Source: PALSA-612 sp963776735 (GTDB lineage: Bacteria; Actinomycetota; Thermoleophilia; Gaiellales; Gaiellaceae). Taken from it: 64,000 nucleotides of DNA. The DNA lies in NCBI GenBank assembly GCA_963776735.1, contig CAVZNV010000021.1, forward strand, positions 248,001-312,000, read 5' to 3'. The translations under genes and the position numbers were made by a program. The notes below the pieces were generated by a model, which saw only the letters and a program-made list of their open reading frames with translations, was not told the origin of the DNA and searched no databases. Below, piece by piece: positions 42,334 to 50,711 of this stretch. How positions within the stretch are numbered: the first letter of the stretch is position 1; each line of letters opens with the position of its first letter.

Positions 42334-43110
42334 TCAGAGTTGGGCGAGTGCGCGTTTGACGAGGACGGGGAGCGCCTGCTCGCGATACCAGGCCGACGCG
42401 AGGGCGTCGTCGTGCAGCCGGACGTCGTTCAGTGCGGCGGCCCCGGCCTTGTCCGGATCGGCCGCGGCTGCTTCCGCCGAGGGAAGCCGCACGCCCCACG
42501 AGCCGGCGCCGGTCGCGGCGAGCCGGATCGTGCCGTCGGCGAGCTTTGCGGCGGAGACGGCGAGCGTCGTGTACTCGTGCGTGTGGGGCCGGTCGAGCGC
42601 GACGAACGCGCCGGAGGCCGGCTCCTCGTAGCTCACGTCCAGGATCAGGCGCTCGTTGCGGTGGCCGAGGAATTCCTCGAGCGGCTCGCTCGTGATCCCT
42701 CCGGCGCCTGCCGAGCGAACCTGTGCGCCGACAGCGAGCAGGGCGCCCTGGAGGTCGCCCCGCGGAGCGTCCCCGCCTTCGCCCGCGCACAGGTTGCCGC
42801 CGACCGTGGCCTGGTTCCGCACCTCGAGGTCTGCGATGTTGGCCGCGCACGGCCCGACCGGAGCGGACAGGTCGACGAGGGATTGCAGCGTCGTCATCGC
42901 GCCGATCGTCACCGTCGAGCCGTTGCGTTCCACACTGGCGAGCCCGGCACGGGCGAGGAGCATCGCCTTCCCGGGACGGAGCCGGCCGGCGGTGATGGCC
43001 GGCATCACGATCGTGCCGCCGCCGACGACGGTCACGCCGATGCCGTCGCCGAAGGCGGAGATCGCCTCGTCCGGCGAGCCAGGCAGGACGACGTCGGTGG
43101 CCGCGGTCAT
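42334..43110 (-). CDS. molybdenum hydroxylase FAD subunit
   Basis: 258-residue FAD-binding subunit of the xanthine dehydrogenase/CoxM family. VVGGGTIVMP is the FAD pyrophosphate loop, TIGAMTTLQSL and RNQATVGGNLCAG the second FAD motif. The C-terminal CO_deh_flav_C-like domain is short. First gene of the operon. Start ATG 43110. Confidence 0.9.
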   Translation of the reverse strand: MTAATDVVLPGSPDEAISAFGDGIGVTVVGGGTIVMPAITAGRLRPGKAMLLARAGLASVERNGSTVTIGAMTTLQSLVDLSAPVGPCAANIADLEVRNQATVGGNLCAGEGGDAPRGDLQGALLAVGAQVRSAGAGGITSEPLEEFLGHRNERLILDVSYEEPASGAFVALDRPHTHEYTTLAVSAAKLADGTIRLAATGAGSWGVRLPSAEAAAADPDKAGAAALNDVRLHDDALASAWYREQALPVLVKRALAQL

Positions 43111-43142
43111 GGGCGCGAGTCTAACCCAGGCCCGGAACGGGC

Positions 43143-43541
43143 TCAGCCCATCGTGCTGACGTGGACGGGCTCGATCACGTACGTGACGCGCTGCTCGCCC
43201 GGCGAACGCCAGGGGTACGGCGACTGACCGATGTACTTCTGCGCCAGGTCGTCGATGTCTTGCTCGGCCTGATCGCCTGTGACCGTGTCGACGACGCGGC
43301 CCTGGATGCTGATCGAGTGGTAGCCGCCGTTGTCCCAGTGGGTCGAAAGTGCGACCCGCGGATCCCGCTCCAGGTTTCGCGGCTTCTTCCGGCCGAGCGC
43401 AGTGTTCACGATGATCTTGCCGTCGCGCGCGTGCGCCCAGACCGTGGTCGACTGCGGCGAACCGTCCGGGTTGACGGTTGCGAGAGCCCAGAAGTTCGGC
43501 GCCTCGAACGCCTCGCGCACGCTGTCGGGTAGCTCGGCCAT
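43143..43541 (-). CDS. PPOX-class (pyridoxamine oxidase-fold) protein
   Basis: 132 residues with the split beta-barrel of the pyridoxamine 5'-phosphate oxidase superfamily. FWALATVNPDGSPQSTTVW starts the barrel, then GRKKPRNLERDPRVALS and YHSISIQGRVV. In actinobacteria such single-domain proteins are often F420-dependent reductases; cofactor here is not certain. ATG 43541 with GGAGGGAG just upstream. It is 32 bp upstream of the hydroxylase operon on the same strand. Confidence 0.85.
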   Translation of the reverse strand: MAELPDSVREAFEAPNFWALATVNPDGSPQSTTVWAHARDGKIIVNTALGRKKPRNLERDPRVALSTHWDNGGYHSISIQGRVVDTVTGDQAEQDIDDLAQKYIGQSPYPWRSPGEQRVTYVIEPVHVSTMG

Positions 43542-43625
43542 GTCTCTCTCCCTCCTCGGTATCTACGGGAGCGCGAATTCAATCGCAACCGACCGGTCCC
43601 ACGCAGCGAGGTCGAACGCAGCCAT

Positions 43626-43750
43626 GTCCCAGGGACAGTCCCTCGGACCTGTCTCGCCCGACCTCGCTGCCTCCGGACCTGTCCAGTGTCCGAGGGACAG
43701 TCCCAAGGACCGGTCCCACGCAGCCGGGTCCGAGGGACTGTCCCTCCGAC
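43626..43750. repeat. cluster of three degenerate REP-like palindromes (copies 13-15)
   Basis: Copies at 43626-43648 (left arm GTCCCAGGGAC), 43688-43710 (right arm GTCCCAAGGAC) and 43728-43750 (right arm GTCCCTCCGAC), each with one or two changes. They fill the 217-bp gap between the GGDEF-EAL gene and the PPOX gene. The cores are conserved while arm ends have drifted, unlike the nine exact copies elsewhere. Confidence 0.82.
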
Positions 43751-43758
43751 ACGGCCCG

Positions 43759-46341
43759 TCAGGCCGGGTCGGCTGCGACCAGCCGGAGCGGGACCGACGC
43801 CGGTGTCCGCAGGCGGCGCGTCGCCTGCGCCGCTGCGAGCGCGCGGTCGAAGTGGAAGCCCTGCCCGAGCTGACAGCCGAGCTGGCGGAGCCGGTCGGCC
43901 TGCACGCGGGACTCGATCCCCTCCGCGACGACCTTCACGCCGAGCGACTTCGCGAGCCCGACGATCGCCTGCGGCACGCGCTCGTCCGCATGGCCGGTCC
44001 CGACGCGCTTCACGAGCGGCCGCGCGATCTTGACGATGTCGAACGGCAGCCGGCAGAGCTGCTCCAGCGAGCTGCGCCCCGTCCCGAACTCGTCGAGCGC
44101 GAACCGAACGCCGAGCCGCCGCAGCTCGGTCATCGTCGCGAGCGTCGCGTCGATGTCTGCCGTGGCCGCCTCCTCCGTCACCTCGAGGATCAGCCGGCTC
44201 GCGTCGAGGTTGCTCTCGAGCAGCGCCGAAGCGACGTCGACGCCGAGACGCGAGCTCACGAATTCGAACGGCGAGAGATTCACGCACACGGACAGCTCCC
44301 GGGTCGGCTCGGACTCGGCGCGCCACTCCTGCGTCTGGATGCAGGCGGTGCGCATGACGACCTGTCCGATCCGTTCCATGAGCTCGCCTTCCTGCGCCGC
44401 GTGTAGGAAGTCCGCGGCCGCCACGGTGTCCGAGCCGCTCCGGCGCCAGCGGGCGAGCGCCTCGAAGGCGACCGTCGCGCCCGTGCGCAGGTCCACGATC
44501 GGCTGGTAGTGGACGTCGATCTGGTCGCGCTCCAGCGCGTCCTCCAGGGCAGCTCCGAGCTGGCGCCGCGCCTGCGCCGAGCCGCGCATGCCCTCGATGT
44601 ACACCGCGAAGCTCGAGAGCCCCTCGGACTTCGCCGTGTACATCGCCAGGTCCGCGTTTGCCAACAGCTCCTCCACGCTCACGGCGCCGTGTGCGGCCGC
44701 GATGCCGATGCTGAGCCGCACGGTCAGGCGACGGCCCTGGATCGAGAACGGATTGCGAACCGCGGCGACGAGCCGGCCGGCCACGTCCTCGGCCACCTCC
44801 GGGCCGCCGGACTCGATCAGCACCGCGAACTCGTCGCCGCCGAGCCGTGCCGGGAGCTCCTCGGGTCGTACGTTGCTGCGCAGCCGCTCGGCAAAGGCCA
44901 TCAGCAGCTCATCTCCGGCTGCGTGGCCGAGGTCGTCGTTGATCGCCTTGAAGCCGTCCAGGTCGATGAAGAGCACGACCGGGTCGCCTGCGCCTCCGCC
45001 GGCCCGCTGGAATGCCTCGTCGACCCGCGCGTGGAAGAGCCGGCGGTTCGGCAGGCCCGTGAGTGCGTCGTGAAGCGCCTGGTGGCGGAGCTTCGCCTCG
45101 AGCTCCGTCAGCTTCGCGAGCGACTGCTCGAGCTGCTCGTTCTCGAGCAGCAGTGCAGCATGCCCGGCGAACGTCCGGAACAGCTTCACGTCCTCCTGTC
45201 CGAACGTCGAAACCTCGTCGGCGCGGTCGGCGACGACGAGCAGGCCGAGCAGCCGGTTCTCGCCGACGAGGCTCGTCAGGACCGCCTCGTGGAGGTCGCG
45301 CTCGGCGAGGTAGGGCTCGACGCCCGGCGAGCGCCGGTCGCGGGTCATCGTGACCAGCCCGTCGCTCGACTGGAGCGCGGCGAGGGCATCGTGGTCGGCA
45401 GCCGTCAGGTCGGTCGGCTCCAGCGCGAGCTCTCCGCGCGGTCCCACCGAGCTACGCAACGGCCGTTCGCGCGGATCGACGGGAAGGATCAGGAGCTCCG
45501 CGTACTCGGCTCGCAACAGCCGCTGCGCCGAACGCAGAAGCTGCAGGACGCCGGTGTCGAGCTCCGACGCGTCCTCGCGCCGCGGCATCGAGTCGTAGAG
45601 GGACTGCACGTGGTCGTGGCGCCGTCTCTGAAGACCATAGGCGTGGAGTGCCATCGCCGACGCGACGGTCGGCAGGAACAGCAGCACGACCGCCGACGGG
45701 CGGACGTCTACGAGGACGACCGCCGCGAGCGCCAGGCTGGCCGCGGTGAGCGTGCCGAGGAAGGAGACGGCCGCGGTGCTCGTGACACGGGCAAGCGCGG
45801 GCCGCTCCTCGGCGAGAGAAACGGCGGCGGCGACGAGCACGATGCCGACGAACGCTGCGAGCGAGGCGGCTGCCAGCGCCGCGATCCAGCCGACGGGTCG
45901 AAGCGCGTCGCCGCCCCCGACGAAAGCCCGGAACATCGCGACCGACACGGCCGTCGCCAGCGAGACCTGGGCGAGGTTGAAGACGACCTTGAGCGGGCGC
46001 TGGTGCCGGTAGAAGACGAGTGCCGCACCCATGCCGAGCAGTTGCGCCGTGACGAGACCGACCGGCGACACTGCGAACAGGCCGAGCACGAGCGGCACCT
46101 CGCTCAGCGACAGCGTGTGCGTCTCGCGGCGGAAGTGGACGTGGATGACGGCGCACTCGGCGAGGTAGAAGCCGATCGCGATCGCCCACCAGGGGATGTT
46201 CAGCTGATGCGCGGGTGCCGGGAGGTCGCGCGTCGCGTACAGCACGAAGACCGCCGTGCCGGCGACGACGGCCGAAAGCAGCCAGATGCCCGCGGCACGG
46301 ACGTTCGGGGTCAGGCGCTCGGTGTGGGTTGTTGTCGACAT
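43759..46341 (-). CDS. membrane GGDEF-EAL protein with degenerate EAL domain
   Basis: 860 residues. An N-terminal membrane sensor has about seven helices (residues 15-225), then comes a GAF-like domain (about 265-400), then GGDEF with RLGGDEFAVL intact (diguanylate cyclase), then EAL with FEALARW intact. In the EAL domain the metal-site DDFG is DEFG (ALDEFGTGRSSL) and the KID motif is KIA (IVKIAR), while the Asn, first Glu, AEGIE and the Gln are present. Phosphodiesterase activity is therefore doubtful, and the domain may only bind c-di-GMP. ATG 46341. No neighbouring partner for the signal is evident. Confidence 0.88.
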   Translation of the reverse strand: MSTTTHTERLTPNVRAAGIWLLSAVVAGTAVFVLYATRDLPAPAHQLNIPWWAIAIGFYLAECAVIHVHFRRETHTLSLSEVPLVLGLFAVSPVGLVTAQLLGMGAALVFYRHQRPLKVVFNLAQVSLATAVSVAMFRAFVGGGDALRPVGWIAALAAASLAAFVGIVLVAAAVSLAEERPALARVTSTAAVSFLGTLTAASLALAAVVLVDVRPSAVVLLFLPTVASAMALHAYGLQRRRHDHVQSLYDSMPRREDASELDTGVLQLLRSAQRLLRAEYAELLILPVDPRERPLRSSVGPRGELALEPTDLTAADHDALAALQSSDGLVTMTRDRRSPGVEPYLAERDLHEAVLTSLVGENRLLGLLVVADRADEVSTFGQEDVKLFRTFAGHAALLLENEQLEQSLAKLTELEAKLRHQALHDALTGLPNRRLFHARVDEAFQRAGGGAGDPVVLFIDLDGFKAINDDLGHAAGDELLMAFAERLRSNVRPEELPARLGGDEFAVLIESGGPEVAEDVAGRLVAAVRNPFSIQGRRLTVRLSIGIAAAHGAVSVEELLANADLAMYTAKSEGLSSFAVYIEGMRGSAQARRQLGAALEDALERDQIDVHYQPIVDLRTGATVAFEALARWRRSGSDTVAAADFLHAAQEGELMERIGQVVMRTACIQTQEWRAESEPTRELSVCVNLSPFEFVSSRLGVDVASALLESNLDASRLILEVTEEAATADIDATLATMTELRRLGVRFALDEFGTGRSSLEQLCRLPFDIVKIARPLVKRVGTGHADERVPQAIVGLAKSLGVKVVAEGIESRVQADRLRQLGCQLGQGFHFDRALAAAQATRRLRTPASVPLRLVAADPA

Positions 46342-46363
46342 CGCCGCGGCGCGGACGAGCCTC

Positions 46364-48136
46364 CTAGCCCCAGAACGCGCCGGCCCAGCTGCCGCCCGTC
46401 CAGGAGCTCCCCGACCAGGAGCTGCCGGACCAGGAGCTACCGGACCAGGAGCTGCCCGACCAGGAGTTGCCCGTCCACTGGCTTGTCGACCAGGAGCTGC
46501 CCGACCATGAGCTTCCGGACCAGCTGCTGCCGGACCAGGAGCTTCCCGACCAGGAGCTTCCCGACCAGGTGCTTCCGTTCCACATGCCGCCTGACCACGA
46601 GCTGCCGGCCGCCTCGGCGGCAGCGAGGCTCGAAGTCGACAGCAACGTTCCGAAGATGTCCTGCTCGCCGCTCAGCACCACGCCGTCGCGTGTCAGGTGG
46701 TCCTGACCGCGGGCCGCCTCGATCGATCCGATCCCGTCCGAGCTCTTGAAGCCCTGCGCCGCCGCCGCCGGTGGGTTCTTGATCAGCATCGGAGCGAGCT
46801 GAAACTCCCCGGCGCCCTGCGCCTGGGTGTCCGCGCCGGCGATCTTGAACGCGTTCGACGTGAGGAACTTCTTCACGACGTCCGGCGCCATGTTCGGGTA
46901 CTTCTGGAGCAGCAGCGCGATCGCACCGCTCGTGATCGCCGTCGCCTCGGACGTGCCGCTGCCGCGAAAGTACCGGTTCGACAGGAATCCCTCCGGATGG
47001 TTGGCGTCGAGGAACGAGTTGGGAACGCGGAGACCCTGCATATGGGCCGAGGGAGACGTGATGTCCGGGTTCTTGCACGTCCCGCACCCGGCCGAGCTGG
47101 CCGAATACGAGGCCATCACGCTCTTCCTGGAGTCCAACGAGCCCATCGTGTCGGCGCCTGCGACCGCGATCACGTACGGGTCGTAGCTCGGGTCGGCCAG
47201 GCCGGGCGCCCCTGTCCCCCGCTGGTAGCCGGTGTTGCCGGCGGCCGCAACGACGACGATGCCGTTCTTCCACGCCTGTTCCGCAGCGAACGCGAGCGGA
47301 TCGGACTGGTAGCCCTGGAGGCTGTTCGTCCCGTAAGAGAGGTTGATCACCCGGATGTTCAGCCCGTTGTCCGAGCGGTGCTGGACGACCCAGTCGATCG
47401 CCGCGATCACCTGCACGACGTCCGTGCCTCCGTCGGCGTCGCCGACCTTGAGCGAGACGATGTGCGCGTTCGGGGCCATGCCCAGGTATGTACTCGCAGG
47501 TGCGCCCGCGCTCGGCGTCGCGTCGCGACCGGCGATCAGGCCTGCCATGAAGGTTCCGTGACCGTAGGTGTCGAGGTAGCGGAGGTTCGGCGCCTGCGAC
47601 TCGAGCGAGAGGTCGGGGCCGTTCACGACCTGGCCCGGGTTGGAGAGACCCTGCACCGGAGCGACGCCTGAGTCGATCAGCGCCACGCCGACGCCCTGGC
47701 CGGTATAGCCAGCGGCCCACCAGGCGCGTGCGCCGGTGAGCTGGGTGATGTCGGCCATCGCATACGGGTCGCTGCTCGGGTCGTAGCCGGTGCCGTAGCT
47801 CGCGCTCTGCGGCGCCAGCAGCCGGTTCCGCGTCACCGACAGCACCGCCGGGTTCGCGCGCAGAGCCGTCAGTGCCTTTGCGGGCACGGACGCCGAAAAG
47901 CCGCCGATCAGCGCGAGCTCCTCGTTCACCGTGCCGCCGAGCCTGCGGACGAGCGCCTCGGCCGACGGCGTCTTTCCGGCGCGGGCGCGGACGATCATCC
48001 CGGTTCCGAGTGCAGTCGATCGGCTTGCGCGGACAGTGCCGGAGCCGGCCGCGGACGCTGCGAATGCAGCGCCCACGAGTGCCGCGAGGAGGAGGATGCA
48101 GGCTGCCCTGCGGAAGTGGATCCGGTTCTGGCTCAC
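46364..48136 (-). CDS. secreted subtilisin-like (S8) protease with Trp/Ser/Gly repeat tail
   Basis: 590 residues from GTG 48136. A signal peptide (RRAACILLLAALVGAAFAAS) is followed by an I9-like propeptide (about 40-120) and the S8 catalytic domain. Triad: Asp in VALIDSGVAP, His in DTYGHGTFMAGLIAG, Ser in RGSGTSEATAITSG; oxyanion Asn in AAAGNTGY. The last 75 or so residues are tandem five-residue units of the type WSGSS, ending AGAFWG. The function of the tail is unknown; a wall- or polymer-binding or anchoring role is possible. The frame is open upstream into the 48225 repeat element, but that part is not signal-like. ATG 48172 is an alternative start. Confidence 0.88.
   Translation of the reverse strand: MSQNRIHFRRAACILLLAALVGAAFAASAAGSGTVRASRSTALGTGMIVRARAGKTPSAEALVRRLGGTVNEELALIGGFSASVPAKALTALRANPAVLSVTRNRLLAPQSASYGTGYDPSSDPYAMADITQLTGARAWWAAGYTGQGVGVALIDSGVAPVQGLSNPGQVVNGPDLSLESQAPNLRYLDTYGHGTFMAGLIAGRDATPSAGAPASTYLGMAPNAHIVSLKVGDADGGTDVVQVIAAIDWVVQHRSDNGLNIRVINLSYGTNSLQGYQSDPLAFAAEQAWKNGIVVVAAAGNTGYQRGTGAPGLADPSYDPYVIAVAGADTMGSLDSRKSVMASYSASSAGCGTCKNPDITSPSAHMQGLRVPNSFLDANHPEGFLSNRYFRGSGTSEATAITSGAIALLLQKYPNMAPDVVKKFLTSNAFKIAGADTQAQGAGEFQLAPMLIKNPPAAAAQGFKSSDGIGSIEAARGQDHLTRDGVVLSGEQDIFGTLLSTSSLAAAEAAGSSWSGGMWNGSTWSGSSWSGSSWSGSSWSGSSWSGSSWSTSQWTGNSWSGSSWSGSSWSGSSWSGSSWTGGSWAGAFWG
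46379..46610. repeat. 15-bp tandem repeat encoding WSGSS units
   Basis: About fourteen degenerate 15-bp units (plus-strand form like GACCAGGAGCTGCCG) encode the Trp-Ser-Gly-Ser-Ser repeats of the protease tail. Most unit-to-unit changes are synonymous, so the amino-acid pattern is under selection. Confidence 0.85.
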
Positions 48137-48224
48137 AGATTCAGCCTGTGCGGATTTCGGGCACTCTGCCATCCCTCGACGGGGTGACTCGGCGCACTTC
48201 CCCCGTCCGGGGGACGCCCGCCGC

Positions 48225-48391
48225 CTAGATGGTTGATGCCACGAGATCGTGCTCCTCGGGGGGTGGGCTGGCTGCTCTGGGGCGCGGCGACGTGGTGTCG
48301 CCGATACGCGGGCGTATCGGTGGCGACGCGGCGGCCCAGACACGCCAGACCGCGCAGCCGAGCGCGCGAGATCGTGGCATCACCCGTCTAG
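48225..48391. mobile_element. MITE-like element, copy A (167 bp)
   Basis: Begins CTAGATGGTTGATGCCACGA and ends with the near inverse (GATCGTGGCATCACCCGTCTAG), giving terminal inverted repeats of about 20 bases. An internal hairpin GATACGC-GG-GCGTATC is present. No coding capacity. A related 237-bp copy lies at 55845-56081. It sits between the divergent protease and CoxD-like genes and ends 9 bp before the latter's GTG, so it forms their shared upstream region. Confidence 0.75.
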
Positions 48392-48400
48392 ACTCCGTAC

Positions 48401-49276
48401 GTGGCCTTCGCGTCGATCGACGATCTCGAAATCGCTCTCGCCGGCGCCGACTACCTTCCCGACCGCGGGCTCGCGACGGCGCTCTACCTGTCGCTCCGGC
48501 TCGAGAAGCCGGTGCTCCTCGAGGGCGAGGCCGGCGTGGGGAAGACCGAGGCGGCGAAGGCGCTCGCCCGCATCCTCGACGCACGTCTGATCAGGCTCCA
48601 GTGTTACGAGGGGCTCGACGTGGCGCACGCGGTCTACGAATGGAACTACTCGCGGCAGCTGCTGCACATCCGCGCCGCGCAGGAGGGGACGGTCTCCGAG
48701 GAGGAGCTGTTCGGCCCCGCATTTCTGATCCGCCGTCCGCTGCTCGAGGCGGTCGAGAGCCCGGAGCGCGTCGTGCTGCTGATCGACGAGATCGATCGCG
48801 CCGACGAGGAATTCGAGGCCTTCCTGCTGGAGATCCTGTCCGACTTCCAGATCACGATCCCGGAGATCGGGACGGTTACCGCGCGGCACAAGCCGGCGGT
48901 GGTCCTGACCTCGAACCGCACCCGCGAGCTCCACGACGCGCTCAAGCGCCGGTGCCTCTACCACTGGATCGGCCACCCGGCGCTCGAGCGGGAGATCGAC
49001 ATCGTGAAGGTGCGGGTGCCGGGCGTGCCGGAACGGCTCGCGGCCCAGGCGGCGGCGTTCGTGCGCGACCTGCGGCGTCTCGATCTGGCCAAGCCGCCGG
49101 GAGTCGCCGAGACGATCGACTGGGCTCGCGCGCTCACCGCCCTGGGCCGGCAGGAGCTCGATGCGGACGTCGTCGAGCAGACCCTCGGCTCCGTCCTCAA
49201 GTACCACGAGGACCTGCTGGCGGTCCGCGACCAGGATCTCCAGCAGATGGTCGAGAACGCCCGCGCGGCTCGTTGA
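48401..49276 (+). CDS. CoxD-like MoxR-type AAA+ ATPase
   Basis: 291-residue AAA+ ATPase. Walker A GEAGVGKT (residues 42-49), Walker B VVLLIDEIDRAD (near 127), sensor 1 VVLTSNRTRELHDALKRRC. The CYEGLDVAHAVYEWNYSRQ segment is typical of the CoxD subgroup that matures molybdenum hydroxylases. GTG 48401; its TGA shares one base with the next ATG (TGATG). It is followed by CoxE-like and XdhC-like genes, so the set probably inserts or sulfurates the Mo cofactor of the hydroxylase encoded 5 kb upstream. Confidence 0.85.
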   Translation: MAFASIDDLEIALAGADYLPDRGLATALYLSLRLEKPVLLEGEAGVGKTEAAKALARILDARLIRLQCYEGLDVAHAVYEWNYSRQLLHIRAAQEGTVSEEELFGPAFLIRRPLLEAVESPERVVLLIDEIDRADEEFEAFLLEILSDFQITIPEIGTVTARHKPAVVLTSNRTRELHDALKRRCLYHWIGHPALEREIDIVKVRVPGVPERLAAQAAAFVRDLRRLDLAKPPGVAETIDWARALTALGRQELDADVVEQTLGSVLKYHEDLLAVRDQDLQQMVENARAAR

Positions 49277-50400
49277 TGGCCGACGCCGTCGTCCGTCACG
49301 TGGTCACGTTCGGACGCGTCCTCCGCGAGGCGGGCCTCGAGGTCGGCCCTGGCCGTCTCGCCGACGCGCTGACGGGTCTCGACCACGTGGATCTGACCCA
49401 GCGCGACGACGTCTACTGGACGCTGCGGCAGACGCTGGTCTCCCGGCACGACGACCTCGAGGCGTTCGACCGCGCTTTCCGCGCCTGGTTCCTGCGCGCC
49501 CCGACCGCTCCCGTCAGGCGCGACGCCGGCGGTGAGACCGTCCAGCTCGTGCGGCGCGCAGCGGAGGCGAATCGCGCCGGCGACGACGCGGGCGGGGACG
49601 GCGAGAAGCAGACGCTCGGCTACAGCGCCGAGGAGCTTCTGCGCGAGAAGGACTTCGCCACGCTCACGAGTGAGGAGTTCGCGCTCGTCTCGAAGCTGAT
49701 GGCCGAGCTGGCGGCGTCGCGCCCGCGCCGGCGCTCACGGCGCCTACGGCGCGACAGCCGCGGCCGGCAGCTCGACATGCGCCGGCTCGTCCGGCAGTCG
49801 CTGGCCACCGGCGGCGATCCGGTCGAGCGGGCGTTTCGCGACCGCGTCTCCATTCCGCGGAAGCTGATCGTGATCTGCGACGTGTCGGGGTCGATGGAGG
49901 CGTACTCGCGCGCGCTCGTGCTCTTCCTCCACGCGCTCGTCGGTTCCGGACGCGACGTGGAGGCGTTCGCGTTCGGGACGCGTCTGACGCGGCTGACGCC
50001 GGACCTCCGCGGGCGCGATCCCGAGCGCGCGCTCGCCGAGGCGGCGAAGCGCGTCGTGGACTGGTCGGGCGGGACGAGGATCGGCGCGTCCCTGAAGGCG
50101 TTCAACGACGAGTGGGGGAGGCGGGCGCTCACCCGGGGTGCCGTCGTCGTCATCGTCTCGGACGGCTGGGAACGGGAGGACGCGTCTCTCGTCGGCTCGG
50201 AGATGGCGCGCCTCGCGCGCCAGGCGTACGCCGTCGTCTGGGTCAACCCGCTCATGGGCCACCCCGACTACCAGCCGCTCGCGGCCGGGATGCGGGCAGC
50301 TTTGCCGTCCATCGATCGTTTCCTCGCAGGACACAACCTGGCTAGCCTGGAGGAACTGGCCGCGATCCTGAGCGGCATCGAAAGGAGGCATGCGGCGTGA
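49276..50400 (+). CDS. CoxE-like VWA-domain protein
   Basis: 374 residues with an N-terminal helical part (about 1-190) and a C-terminal VWA domain whose MIDAS motif is complete (LIVICDVSGSMEAYS, then SGGTRIGASL and VIVSDGWERED). The basic RPRRRSRRLRRDSRGRQLD stretch connects them. It works with CoxD-like MoxR ATPases. ATG 49276 and a GTGA overlap with the next gene place it in the maturation operon. Confidence 0.87.
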   Translation: MADAVVRHVVTFGRVLREAGLEVGPGRLADALTGLDHVDLTQRDDVYWTLRQTLVSRHDDLEAFDRAFRAWFLRAPTAPVRRDAGGETVQLVRRAAEANRAGDDAGGDGEKQTLGYSAEELLREKDFATLTSEEFALVSKLMAELAASRPRRRSRRLRRDSRGRQLDMRRLVRQSLATGGDPVERAFRDRVSIPRKLIVICDVSGSMEAYSRALVLFLHALVGSGRDVEAFAFGTRLTRLTPDLRGRDPERALAEAAKRVVDWSGGTRIGASLKAFNDEWGRRALTRGAVVVIVSDGWEREDASLVGSEMARLARQAYAVVWVNPLMGHPDYQPLAAGMRAALPSIDRFLAGHNLASLEELAAILSGIERRHAA

Positions 50401-50711
50401 AGGAGATCCTGGACGACGTCGAGCGCTGGCGCTCCGAGGGAAAGCAGGTGGCGATCGCGACCGTCGTGGCGACGCGCCGCTCGGCGCCGAGACCGGTGGG
50501 CTCGAAGCTGGCCGTCTCGGACGCCGGCGAGCTGGCGGGCTCCGTCTCCGGTGGCTGCGTGGAGTCGGACGTCTACGAATGCGCCCGCAAGGTGCTCGAG
50601 ACCGGAGAGCCTCAGCTGCTCTCGTACGGCATCTCCGACGAGGAGGGCTGGGCGGTCGGGTTGCCCTGCGGCGGCGAGATCGACGTCTTCGTCGAGAAGT
50701 TGGAGCAGTAG
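50397..50711 (+). CDS. XdhC/CoxI-family protein, N-terminal domain (split)
   Basis: 104 residues corresponding to the N-terminal XdhC_CoxI domain. ATVVATRRSAPRPVGSKLAV and GSVSGGCVESDVYECA are the family blocks, and GLPCGGEIDVFVE ends it. XdhC proteins bind molybdenum cofactor and support its sulfuration before insertion into hydroxylases. The Rossmann half is encoded by the next gene, so the usual single chain is split. GTG 50397 overlaps the CoxE-like stop. Confidence 0.87.
   Translation: MKEILDDVERWRSEGKQVAIATVVATRRSAPRPVGSKLAVSDAGELAGSVSGGCVESDVYECARKVLETGEPQLLSYGISDEEGWAVGLPCGGEIDVFVEKLEQ

Noticed and set aside
43626..43750. Closely spaced short repeats considered as a CRISPR array
   Set aside because: The units are palindromes of a family scattered over 43 kb with irregular spacing and no cas genes; here they are only a local cluster of degenerate copies.
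46364..48343. Longer start of the protease upstream of 48136-48172
   Set aside because: The upstream residues are encoded by the MITE-like element and Arg/Pro-rich spacer and would bury the signal peptide.
48229..49275. Plus-strand frame upstream of the CoxE-like gene through the MITE-like element and the CoxD-like gene
   Set aside because: It is out of frame with the CoxD-like protein and Arg/Gly/Ala-rich; the real CoxE-like start is ATG 49276.
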